Below are positions 17,783-25,772 of a stretch of DNA of 64,000 nucleotides, piece by piece. The first letter of the stretch is position 1. The number at the start of each line of letters is the position of its first letter. A model generated the notes under the pieces. The model ran no database searches. It had not been told where the DNA came from and saw only the letters and a program-made list of their open reading frames with translations. This DNA comes from Phycisphaeraceae bacterium. Lineage in GTDB: Bacteria > Planctomycetota > Phycisphaerae > Phycisphaerales > Phycisphaeraceae. Where the stretch lies: the NCBI GenBank assembly GCA_029260595.1, contig JAJDCY010000010.1:483675-547674 (forward strand), in the 5' to 3' direction. The position numbers and the translations under genes are program-made.

Positions 17783-19454
17783 CGGTCAGGTCTTCCGCTG
17801 AGCCGGCCTGCGCCTGGTGCTCGGCGAGCATCTTAAAAAATGGATCAAAGTCGAGGTGTACGAACAGCTCCGCCAACTGCGGGTCGAACTGGCTCCCGGC
17901 GCAACGCTCGATCTCCACGATCGTCTTGTCGTGGGTCAATGAGCTGCGGTACGTCCGGTTTGAACTCATCGCGTCAAACGAGTCGGCCAGGCAGATCAGT
18001 CGGCCGAAGATCGGGATGTTCTCACGCTCCAGCCCGTGGGGGTACCCGCGCCCGTCCCACCGCTCGTGGTGGTAAAGCACGCCGGGGATCAGATCCTGCA
18101 TCTGTCGGATGTCTGAGAGAATCCCCGCGCCGATGAGAGTGTGCTGCTTAATCAGATCGAACTCGTCGTCGGTCAGCGGCCCGGCTTTGCACAGAACCGA
18201 TTCGGGCACACCGATCTTCCCCACATCGTGTATCAGGGCCGACAGGTAGACGCGATTGACGGCAGTCGCATCTAGCCCGGCCGCCACCGCGAGCTGTTTC
18301 GACAGCTCGGCGACGCGCTCGGAGTGACCGTGGGTGTAGCTGTCCTTCGCGTCGATCGAGGCGGTCAGCGCGTGCAGCGTGCCCATGAACATCGCCTGCA
18401 TATCGTCGAAGTGGATGGCGTTTTCCAGGAAGATCGACAGGCTGCTGCCCAGCGACCCGCTCAGCGTCGAGTCGATGCTGCTGATATGCGATCCGTCGAG
18501 TTTATCCCCGCCGAACAGAATCCCGACCGTTCGGCCGTTGATCCGCAGCGGGACGATCAGCAGCGTCCCGGCGATCTGTTCCAGGCTGGCGATCCCAAGC
18601 TTGCGTGTGTCGTTGATTACGGCGGGAAATGCCGGCTCGGGGTTTAGTTGCCGCAGCATCAGCTCGTCACCGATCCGCCGGATCTGCTCCGTGTCGCAGC
18701 CGATTGTCCCAGCAGTAAACACCGCACCGGCCAACTCATTGAGACGCGGCTCGGTGGTGGTAAGCACCAACGCCATCCATCGCAGCCCGACGACCTGCCG
18801 CAACTCCCGACAAGCCTCGGTGAAGAAGCTCGCCGGCGTCTGTTTGACGGTCATCCCGGCGGATAGCTTGTACAGCAGGCTCATCTCTTCGTACGACTCA
18901 CCTAGTTGTAGGCTCATCGTGTACAGCTCAGCCGTCCGCCGCTTGATCTCGGTCGCGTCCTGCTGCATCCAATCAAGCAGCGCTGCGACGCGGCCGGCCT
19001 CCGCCGGGCTCACCAGGCAGTCGGGTTCGATCCGATCGACCACCGATAGATGGTCAATCTGGTTTGTGTCGCAAAGAAGCGTCAGCCACTCGCTGTCCAG
19101 AAGATCACGTGTCAGAACGATTACGACCTCGAATGTCCCGTGTTCGCCGGGTGGGTTGTCATGGTCCCAGCGTCCCGGCGTGAGCGGCACCAGCCAGACG
19201 CCTTGCCAGACCTGCACCGCGCCGCCTTGCGAATTGCGAAGCGCCGAAAGGTGTTGTCCCACCACGGCGGCAAACTGTGGAGAATCAGTGATCAATCGCT
19301 CGATCCAGCGCGACGGACCGTGCGCCGTGACCCAGCCATCCGACGCAACGGATGCGAGCGTCAGGCCGAGTGTCTCGAGCCGGTGTCTGATCGGATTCGC
19401 AGGGCTCGCAGGGCTGTATTGGCTCGTGGCTGCGGTCAAGACGCTTCTTTCCAC
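17772..19454 (-). CDS. GAF and HD-GYP domain protein (cyclic di-GMP phosphodiesterase)
   Basis: This protein of up to 560 residues has a poorly characterised N-terminal region (1-190), a GAF domain (about 195-350) and an HD-GYP domain (about 365-535). All HD-GYP residues are present: HSERV (376 onward), HDVGK at 409-413, the His in KQHT, HHERWDGRGYP at 462-472, and DSFDAM...RTYR. It should therefore hydrolyse c-di-GMP to pGpG/GMP. No membrane segment is seen, so it is cytoplasmic. Two starts are possible: GTG 19454, or TTG 19439, which overlaps the receiver gene's stop as TTGA and has AGAAG upstream. It lies between the receiver and STAS genes in one overlapping block with the assembly ATPase. 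Confidence 0.92.
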   Translation of the reverse strand: MERSVLTAATSQYSPASPANPIRHRLETLGLTLASVASDGWVTAHGPSRWIERLITDSPQFAAVVGQHLSALRNSQGGAVQVWQGVWLVPLTPGRWDHDNPPGEHGTFEVVIVLTRDLLDSEWLTLLCDTNQIDHLSVVDRIEPDCLVSPAEAGRVAALLDWMQQDATEIKRRTAELYTMSLQLGESYEEMSLLYKLSAGMTVKQTPASFFTEACRELRQVVGLRWMALVLTTTEPRLNELAGAVFTAGTIGCDTEQIRRIGDELMLRQLNPEPAFPAVINDTRKLGIASLEQIAGTLLIVPLRINGRTVGILFGGDKLDGSHISSIDSTLSGSLGSSLSIFLENAIHFDDMQAMFMGTLHALTASIDAKDSYTHGHSERVAELSKQLAVAAGLDATAVNRVYLSALIHDVGKIGVPESVLCKAGPLTDDEFDLIKQHTLIGAGILSDIRQMQDLIPGVLYHHERWDGRGYPHGLERENIPIFGRLICLADSFDAMSSNRTYRSSLTHDKTIVEIERCAGSQFDPQLAELFVHLDFDPFFKMLAEHQAQAGSAEDLTDEY

Positions 19455-19843
19455 TCTGGGCTGACACGCTGCGCGACTAGTTCTTGCACGCGGGCGAGTA
19501 CCTCTCTTGGGCTGAACGGTTTGGTGATCACGCTCGTGATGTTGGCTTGATCGAGGTATGCCGACGTGAGGCTCGCCCCGCGCGCGGTCAACAACAACAC
19601 CGGTGTCTCACGCGTCTCCGGATAAATCGCAAGTTGTTCGGCCAACTCGATCCCGGTTACGTACGGCATTTGATAGTCGGTGATGATGACACTGGGGCGT
19701 TCGCGGCGCGCGATCTCGAGCGCATCGCGTCCGTTCGCCGCGGTTACCACCAGGTAGCCGGCGTTGTGCAGCTTCAGCCCGAGGACGTGGAGGATATGCA
19801 CCTCGTCATCGGCGATTAGGATCAAGGGTTTCTCACCCGCCAT
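19436..19843 (-). CDS. Response regulator receiver protein (CheY-like)
   Basis: This protein of 135 residues is a stand-alone REC domain: ILIADDE (acidic pocket), phosphoacceptor Asp in VIITDYQMP, a Thr in LLLTARG and Lys in ITKPFSP. It has no output domain. ATG 19843 follows GGGGAGG at a good distance; a GTG at 19854-19864 in the same frame is less likely. It overlaps the HD-GYP gene and may feed phosphorylation signals to it or to the ATPase. The cognate kinase is not adjacent; a hybrid kinase exists at 46638-49112 but there is no evidence linking them. Confidence 0.9.
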   Translation of the reverse strand: MAGEKPLILIADDEVHILHVLGLKLHNAGYLVVTAANGRDALEIARRERPSVIITDYQMPYVTGIELAEQLAIYPETRETPVLLLTARGASLTSAYLDQANITSVITKPFSPREVLARVQELVAQRVSPEWKEAS

Positions 19844-19864
19844 CGCTGGGTCCTCCCCGACCAC

Positions 19865-20018
19865 GTAAACAATAAACCTCTGTTTATATGTCGGTTATCT
19901 GCGGGCGCGGCGTGAGGGACGACCGGCTTGGTTGCGGGTTAGGTGGCCTCGCAGACCCGGTTGAGAGACTTGAGGCTCTTGAGTTGTTGAGATGCTGTCG
20001 GTCCCTGAGGCCTGATCC
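19865..20018. other. Intergenic spacer inside the secretion cluster
   Basis: This 154-bp stretch lies between the TPR lipoprotein and the receiver gene. It contains a small AT-rich inverted repeat ATAAAC-ctct-GTTTAT (19872-19887) just upstream of the receiver start. It may hold a promoter for the signalling/ATPase block, but no convincing -35/-10 pair was found. Confidence 0.35.
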
Positions 20019-21239
20019 TCACTCGCCTTCTATGCTGATGGACACCGCCGTGAGCAGTTGTCGAGCGCGTGCATCATCCGGGTTGCGGCGTAAGGCCTCG
20101 TTGTACGCGTCGGCCGCGTCGGAGGCACGCCCGGCTTCTTCCAAGGCAATCCCCCGCAGCAGGACCGGTGCGGCGCTATCGGGCGCCAGACTCGCCGCTT
20201 GCTCGTACATCTCCAATGCTCGGTCGATCTGCCCGCGCTGATACCAAACCATTCCGGCCAGCAGGAACCCTTCGTGGCGCGACGAATCAAGTTCTTCAAT
20301 ACGACCGGCAGCCAGCAGCGCCCCCGTGGTGTCACCTTGCTCCCACGACAGTTGGCCCAGGCTGACCCAGGACTGAATGTCGTTTGGATCGTCGTGCGTA
20401 AGTTTGATGTAGATCGCGCGTGCGTCAGCCGACAGTCCGGCTCCCTGATACGCACACGCCAGCGCCCGCTTCAGGTCCAGCCGCGTCGAGTGCCCCGGCT
20501 CAGAACCCAGGCGACGCAGGTTCTCAATCGCGTCTCGGTACCGCCCGGCCGCGACCTGCGCCAGCGCAAGATCCTCGAGAATCTGGAGATCCTCAGGCTG
20601 CAGCAGCGCCGCTTCCTCGAAGTACTCCGTAGCCTTCTTGAAGTCGCCCTTGATGCCGTACAGATGTCCGACAGCCGTCCGGATCCCGGCGTTCTGATCG
20701 AAATATACAACCCGGTCGACCAGCAGCTTGAGTGCCTCATCTTCCCGGTCCAGTGCGACGAGCATCTCAGCAGTTGCGAGTAGATAGCTCACGTTGTCCG
20801 GTGCCTGGTCGTATGCGGCTCGGTATTTTTCGAGCGAAGCATCGAACCGGCTCCATCGCTGCAGAATGATCCCCTGGAAGTAGCTCGCTGTCGGAAGATC
20901 AGTCTCCTGCGCCATATCGAGCGCCGCTTGGAACCGGTGGTAGCTACGCTCGAGCTGTCCGCGCTCCAGGGCGACCCGACCCGACAACACCAACAGATGG
21001 GGGTTCTTCTGGTCGACACTGATCGCCGATGCGAGTGTCTTCTCGGCTTGGTCCAGATCACCGGCTTCGAAGTGCTGCTGCGCGACCTTGGCCATGGACG
21101 CCGATCGGACGTTGTTCCAGCGGTTGTTGGCGTCATCGATGTTTTTGGCGTGTTGACGCTGGGCGGCTTCGCACCCGGTCAGGCCAAAGACCACCAGACC
21201 AAACACGGACATCTTCAGGAATGCGGCTAGTCGATTCAT
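20019..21239 (-). CDS. TPR-repeat lipoprotein, probable pilotin/assembly factor (PilF/PilW-like)
   Basis: This 406-residue protein has a lipoprotein signal (VFGLVVFGLTGC, lipobox LTGC), so it is anchored in a membrane, probably the outer one. The rest is a solenoid of tetratricopeptide repeats, for example HFEAGDLDQAEKTLASAISV, DLALAQVAAGRYRDAIENLR and AADAYNEALRRNPDDA. In type IV pilus systems TPR lipoproteins assist secretin assembly; its place immediately after the secretin gene supports that role by inference. ATG 21239 is taken as the start, with GGAG upstream; an in-frame TTG precedes it. Confidence 0.85.
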   Translation of the reverse strand: MNRLAAFLKMSVFGLVVFGLTGCEAAQRQHAKNIDDANNRWNNVRSASMAKVAQQHFEAGDLDQAEKTLASAISVDQKNPHLLVLSGRVALERGQLERSYHRFQAALDMAQETDLPTASYFQGIILQRWSRFDASLEKYRAAYDQAPDNVSYLLATAEMLVALDREDEALKLLVDRVVYFDQNAGIRTAVGHLYGIKGDFKKATEYFEEAALLQPEDLQILEDLALAQVAAGRYRDAIENLRRLGSEPGHSTRLDLKRALACAYQGAGLSADARAIYIKLTHDDPNDIQSWVSLGQLSWEQGDTTGALLAAGRIEELDSSRHEGFLLAGMVWYQRGQIDRALEMYEQAASLAPDSAAPVLLRGIALEEAGRASDAADAYNEALRRNPDDARARQLLTAVSISIEGE

Positions 21240-21262
21240 CAACGCGTTCTCCAGGCTTTCTC

Positions 21263-21319
21263 ACCTACCCGGGGCATTGATAAGGCGGGGCCGGGCACAA
21301 CCCGGCCCCGTTCGTAGGT
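21263..21319 (-). other. Stable hairpin between secretin and TPR lipoprotein genes
   Basis: A perfect 10-bp GC stem CGGGGCCGGG / CCCGGCCCCG (21286-21295 and 21301-21310) has a 5-nt loop. An outer pairing ACCTAC / GTAGGT (21263-21268 and 21314-21319) extends it. No T-run follows on the minus strand, so it is more likely an RNA-stabilising or processing hairpin, or a weak/Rho-assisted terminator, than a standard intrinsic terminator. Confidence 0.55.
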
Positions 21320-21322
21320 CAA

Positions 21323-23959
21323 TCAGTCGATATCGCCGACGGGGACCTCCGCCGTGCTGGCCGAACCGTCAGCCTCGGCGCTGTCCTCGGGGAACCATTC
21401 CTCAATGGAACTCGAAGCGTCAGCCGACTCCGTATCGCTCGCGTCCGCCGCGGCATCGCTGGCTTCTTCCGTAGGATCACTCGAATCCGCCGTAGCATCA
21501 GCAACGTCTGCAGTGGCATCGCTCTCGGCCGAAGCGTCAGCGTTGTCGGCCGCCGCCGTCTGGTCCGCGTCCACCGCGTCACCAAAGCCCGCGTCCGAAG
21601 CGAACTCATCGGACTCGCCCTCGGCCGCCGCAACCTCAGCGGCATCGCCCGCATCAAAAGCCTCGTCACCGGCTTCTTCTGCAGCTTCGTCCGTCGTCGC
21701 GGCGAAGTCGCCGGCCTGCTCGTCACCCTCAGGCGATGCCGGGCCCGTGCTGATCGGCACACCATCAATCAAGATGGCTTCTTCAGTGTGTCCAGGAGCC
21801 TGCGGAGCAATCGGGTCGGGATCAACTTCATCGTCGTTGAAACCGATTGCGTCGTCCGCCGGGTCGATGGCTTCGATGTGGGCGACTTCGTTGCCGAACG
21901 CCTCAGCCGTTTCGCCGTTGGTGTCTGAGTCGGCAACAGTGTTAGTAGCGTCGGCGATAGTCGCATCAGCACCCGCCTCGGCATCGTCAGCCGCATCGGC
22001 CGCAGCCGTGGCGTCTTCAGCCGCCTGTTCGTCGAGCGGCCAATCCACCGCCACCGTGTCGCCTGCATCGGCATCCGCGTTGGTGTCTGCGTCAGTATCC
22101 GCCGGCGTCCGGGCCGAAGCCGTTGCCGCCGGGGCAACCGGTCCGGACTGACCACTGGCATCAGCCATGCCACCTTCGAGCTTCTTCTCGATGATCTGGT
22201 CGACCGCTTCGATCAGGCTGCTGCGGTGCGGCCAGAAGATCCGCTCGCCGGTGATCTTCTCTTTGATCTGACGGGCATCGCGGTGGTTCGGGTCGAGCGT
22301 TAGCGCGATGTTGACCCACCACAGAGCCTTCTTCATGTCGCCTTCGTTGTAGTACTTCAGGGCGTACCGCACATGGCTGGCCGTCATCCGAGTGCGTGAC
22401 CAGGGCAGCAACCCTTCGCGGGCACCCAGCCGGGTCATCTCGATGTAGTCCGCGGCGCGATCACCCTGGGCGTACAGCACCTCATCGTTCATGATCGTCG
22501 GCTTAATCAGGAAGATCACCTCTGACCGCTCGTTCTTGTCGTCATAGCCCTTGAACGCGGCGCCCAGCAGCGGGATGTCGCCGGCGATGGGCACCTGCTC
22601 GCGTGAGATCTCGGTGTCTTCCTTAAACAGACCACCCAACACGACCGTTTGGCCGTTTCGAACCAGGATGTTGCTGGTCATCTCCTGCGTCGTCTGGTTC
22701 GGGATCACGATGCCCGAGATCGCGGTCGTCGTGCCGTCCGAGATCGACGGGCGGATCTCCAAGCGGATGAACTCGTCCTGGCTAACAAACGGCCGCACGG
22801 AAAGCTGCGTACCAACCTCCAGGAAGTTCACCGTTTGCGTTGTCGTCGATTCGGTCGCGGTCGTGCTCAGGTAGCCGAGCTTGGCACCGACGAGCAGGTC
22901 GGCACGCTGGCGGTTGAGAACGAGCAGCTTCGGATTCGCGATCACAGTCGTGTCTGCGACGCGGTCCAGTGCACGCATGAACACGGCGAAGTCTTCCTGG
23001 ATGATGCCCAGCTTGAAGCCCGCATCACCGGTAAGCGTGCTACCCACCGTGCTCTGCAGCCCTTCGCCGGTCCCGGCCGCACTGACGATCGGAGTTGCCG
23101 GCGAGCCAACAACAGATCCGGAGATCAGCGTGTCGACCACATTCAGCGGACGAAGGAAGTTGCCCAGCTCGTAGTCGATCAGGATGCTGAAGTCGACGCC
23201 GAATGCGTTGGCCTCGTCGAGTTGTGCCTGCAGAACGCTGGCTTCGATCAGAACCTGCTTGGGCTTGATATCCAGTTCTTTGATGACGGCCAGGATCTCA
23301 TCGACGTTCTCGGGGTAGTCGCGGATGATGACCATGTCGCTGTAGGCATAGGTGTTTTCACCGGCATCCGAGATGCTCGGCTGAATGCCCGCGGCCGGCG
23401 CGGCGCTCATCGATATTGAACCCGCGGGCGACAACAGCGGCGATACAAACGTCGAAATGTCTTCGGCCGACATGTAGTTCAGCCGGACGATCTTGTGCAC
23501 CAGGCTACGCTCGGCTTCCTCGATCGCCTGGATCTCAGCCGTCGTGTAGACGTAAACAAAGTTGCCCTTCTCGCGGTATCCGAAGCCGTTCGGCTGCAGG
23601 ATCGCGTCAAGAGCCTCGTAGAAGTCGACTCCGTAAAGGTCAGCCGACACCGACCCGGCCACATTGCGGCTGGCGACGATGTTGCGCTGCGACTGAATGC
23701 TCAGCAGTTGGAGGACCCGCGACAGCTCGAGGTCTTTGACGTGCAGGTCAATCTGGCCGAACGACCCGACATTCACTGTCTGGTCGGCCGAGATGCCTTC
23801 GTCGCCAATCGTGGCGGCGTCCTCGGCGAACAGATCGGTCTCTGTCTCACTGTCGCCCGTGTCGGCGGCGCCGTCAGCCCCGATTACCGGACCGGCACAG
23901 ACCCACCCTGTCAGGCAAAAAAAAACGATCCACCGAAGATTCTTGCTGTTGCTAAGCAT
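21323..23959 (-). CDS. gspD: Secretin (GspD/PilQ family) with long acidic C-terminal tail
   Basis: This 878-residue outer-membrane channel has a signal peptide (RWIVFFCLTGWVCAGPVIGA), an N0/STN-like domain (INLHVKDLELS-type strand pattern, about 50-125), an N1-like domain (IVRLNYMSAEDISTFV to IIRDYPENVDEILAVI), and the secretin core (about 330-500). The core includes VPIAGDIPLLGAAFKG, the family signature near the C-terminal gate. After the core comes a short TPR-like helical pair. The last 261 residues follow: rich in Asp, Glu, Ala, Ser and Thr, with no Lys or Arg at all. The start ATG has AAAGGAG upstream. It is the outer-membrane exit of the machine encoded at 14280-28515. Confidence 0.93.
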   Translation of the reverse strand: MLSNSKNLRWIVFFCLTGWVCAGPVIGADGAADTGDSETETDLFAEDAATIGDEGISADQTVNVGSFGQIDLHVKDLELSRVLQLLSIQSQRNIVASRNVAGSVSADLYGVDFYEALDAILQPNGFGYREKGNFVYVYTTAEIQAIEEAERSLVHKIVRLNYMSAEDISTFVSPLLSPAGSISMSAAPAAGIQPSISDAGENTYAYSDMVIIRDYPENVDEILAVIKELDIKPKQVLIEASVLQAQLDEANAFGVDFSILIDYELGNFLRPLNVVDTLISGSVVGSPATPIVSAAGTGEGLQSTVGSTLTGDAGFKLGIIQEDFAVFMRALDRVADTTVIANPKLLVLNRQRADLLVGAKLGYLSTTATESTTTQTVNFLEVGTQLSVRPFVSQDEFIRLEIRPSISDGTTTAISGIVIPNQTTQEMTSNILVRNGQTVVLGGLFKEDTEISREQVPIAGDIPLLGAAFKGYDDKNERSEVIFLIKPTIMNDEVLYAQGDRAADYIEMTRLGAREGLLPWSRTRMTASHVRYALKYYNEGDMKKALWWVNIALTLDPNHRDARQIKEKITGERIFWPHRSSLIEAVDQIIEKKLEGGMADASGQSGPVAPAATASARTPADTDADTNADADAGDTVAVDWPLDEQAAEDATAAADAADDAEAGADATIADATNTVADSDTNGETAEAFGNEVAHIEAIDPADDAIGFNDDEVDPDPIAPQAPGHTEEAILIDGVPISTGPASPEGDEQAGDFAATTDEAAEEAGDEAFDAGDAAEVAAAEGESDEFASDAGFGDAVDADQTAAADNADASAESDATADVADATADSSDPTEEASDAAADASDTESADASSSIEEWFPEDSAEADGSASTAEVPVGDID

Positions 23960-24010
23960 CGTGAACTCCTTTGGGCCTCCCGGCCGACCTCCGTCTTGAC
24001 CGAACCCGGT

Positions 24011-24565
24011 CTACATCTCGAGCCAAACTTCAAATCCCATCTTTCTCAGGAGCACCCGCCGGTTCATTACGCGAACCAGGGTGAACCCGTCGATTTCCTG
24101 TCCCACGGCAAGCAGCCTTCCGCTGATCACCGCTCGTTCCCGCCCGTCGTGAAGCGTTGAATGCAGCCGAAGCGCGGCCGCTTGCTCAACAATCTCTCGG
24201 GCCTTTGGCACTTCATCGGTCGCATCGGGTCGCGACTTTTCTACCACTTCGGGAAGTGGGGCAGGATTCCCGCGAGAGGGGTATCGGCTGGCATCTACTG
24301 CAAACAGATCCCGCCCGATCAACGCCGGTAGGTCCAGCTCTATCGGCTGTAGGGGTTCGGCGGTCTGACGCTCTGACAGCGGATCGCGTTGCGGCAGCAC
24401 GTCGAGGGCCACTTGTTCCGGCGTTGCGACAGCCGTACGCGGCACCTGCTTAAGAAGAAGCCTCCCCCACATCAGCAGGGCGACCATCACCAGGCAGAGC
24501 ATGGTCGAGAACTTGCCCTTCTCCGCCATCATCCGCCGCAGGAGCTTCCGTGCCCGCGCCTTCAT
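24011..24565 (-). CDS. Small membrane-anchored pilus/secretion protein (GspC/PilP-like)
   Basis: This 184-residue protein has a short basic N-terminus, one transmembrane segment (MLCLVMVALLMWGRLLL) and a periplasmic part. The part ends in a beta-rich module (AVISGRLLAVGQEIDGFTLV, RVLLRKMGFEVWLEM) resembling the HR/pilot domain of GspC or PilP, which contacts the secretin N0 domain. Its start overlaps the stop of the PilO-like gene by 4 bp, and the secretin gene follows 51 bp later. The assignment rests on position and fold pattern rather than a strong motif. Confidence 0.65.
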   Translation of the reverse strand: MKARARKLLRRMMAEKGKFSTMLCLVMVALLMWGRLLLKQVPRTAVATPEQVALDVLPQRDPLSERQTAEPLQPIELDLPALIGRDLFAVDASRYPSRGNPAPLPEVVEKSRPDATDEVPKAREIVEQAAALRLHSTLHDGRERAVISGRLLAVGQEIDGFTLVRVMNRRVLLRKMGFEVWLEM

Positions 24566-25107
24566 GGCCCACCCCCGGTCTCCGGGATGAAGAATGCAGA
24601 CAGATCGATACTGATCTCGAGCAATGGATCGCTTTCTCGCATCGGTCGGCGGACCTGTACGTGATTGATCTGCACCAGCCGCTGTATCGCTTCAACACGC
24701 TGCAAATAATCGTGGACCTGAGTGAACGACGCACGGAACCTTTGCTTGACCGGGATCACCCCGTATTGCGGGCCGATGACCGGCGGCTGTGTCTCCGTGA
24801 TCACACTCTGCGCCTCAATTTCGGCAAGGCTTGTACTGAGCGACCGCAGCAGATCCGCGAGATGATCGCCTTCGGGCACGTACTTTTCAGCCTGCGCGGC
24901 GGCGTTCTGGAGTTGCACCACCTGCCCCGCCAGTCGGATCAGCCCGCTCCCGCCCATGTCGCTTTGCTCGACGAGCTGCTGTGACTGCTCGACCGCTCGC
25001 CACAGGTGATTCTCGCGTGCCTTGCGCGGCATCCAGAATCCGATGATGAACGCGGCAACGAGCCCGCACACCACCGCTAACATCTTGGCTTGGTCGCGAT
25101 GGAGCAT
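24562..25107 (-). CDS. PilO-like inner-membrane alignment-complex protein
   Basis: This 181-residue protein has one N-terminal transmembrane helix (LAVVCGLVAAFIIGFWM), a helical linker (QQLVEQSDMG ... QNAAAQAEKYVPEG) and a ferredoxin-like periplasmic domain (VKQRFRASFTQVHDYLQRVE, LEISIDLSAFF). This is the PilO/GspM layout. It lies between PilN and the GspC/PilP-like gene, in the standard MNOP order, with a 1-bp overlap upstream and a 4-bp overlap downstream. Confidence 0.75.
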   Translation of the reverse strand: MLHRDQAKMLAVVCGLVAAFIIGFWMPRKARENHLWRAVEQSQQLVEQSDMGGSGLIRLAGQVVQLQNAAAQAEKYVPEGDHLADLLRSLSTSLAEIEAQSVITETQPPVIGPQYGVIPVKQRFRASFTQVHDYLQRVEAIQRLVQINHVQVRRPMRESDPLLEISIDLSAFFIPETGGGP

Positions 25108-25772
25108 CAGGGGGATTGCTCCTGCACGGCAGTGGTCGTGACGACCGGCCGATCAAGCCGGACCCGCGCGTCCACGCGGAACCGACGCGCGACGAACGTG
25201 TCGTACGAGACCTCCTTGGTGTAGGGAAGATTTACACTCTTGAAAAGCGGGTGATCGCTTAGAGTGCCAATCAACTCGGCGATCACTAGATCGTCCGATG
25301 CCAGCCCGTCGATCTGAACATCGATCACGGGTTGTCGCAGGTCGCCTACCGCCGGATGTTTCGTCGCCGCGGGCGCCGCTTCGCCTTTGTCGGCATTGGG
25401 GTTCGGCGTAGGTGCTCTCAGCGAGACCCCGGTCATCGCGATTCCATCCGGCATCGCCTGTGCGATACACCCGAGCACCTGCGACGCTCGCACAGGCGCT
25501 GCGAGTTGCTTTCTGACCCGAGCATGATTGGCCAGCGTGTGATACTCGCACTCCAGCCTCGCCATTTCCTCCAGACGATCTCGCGCCGCGTTGCTCTGCT
25601 CAGTTAGATGCGACGCGTACGCTTCGAGTGACGTTAGCTGCGCATTCGCATACAGGTGCCCTCCGAAAAGGCTGCAAACCATCAATACCGTAAGCATCAC
25701 TTGCCGAGTGACCCGGCGCCGCCTCGCGTACTCGTCCAACAATGACTGGGGCAGGAAGTTGATCTCGTTCAT
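25107..25772 (-). CDS. pilN: PilN-like fimbrial assembly protein
   Basis: This protein of 221 residues starts MNEINFLPQSLLDEYARRRR. The short cytoplasmic N-terminus with INFLP is the conserved PilN peptide that docks on PilM. A transmembrane helix follows (VMLTVLMVCSLFGGHLYANA), then a coiled-coil (LTEQSNAARDRLEEMARLE) and a periplasmic ferredoxin-like domain. The longer reading frame up to 25835 is rejected because ATG 25772 gives the family start and a 4-bp overlap (ATGA) with pilM. Confidence 0.85.
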   Translation of the reverse strand: MNEINFLPQSLLDEYARRRRVTRQVMLTVLMVCSLFGGHLYANAQLTSLEAYASHLTEQSNAARDRLEEMARLECEYHTLANHARVRKQLAAPVRASQVLGCIAQAMPDGIAMTGVSLRAPTPNPNADKGEAAPAATKHPAVGDLRQPVIDVQIDGLASDDLVIAELIGTLSDHPLFKSVNLPYTKEVSYDTFVARRFRVDARVRLDRPVVTTTAVQEQSP

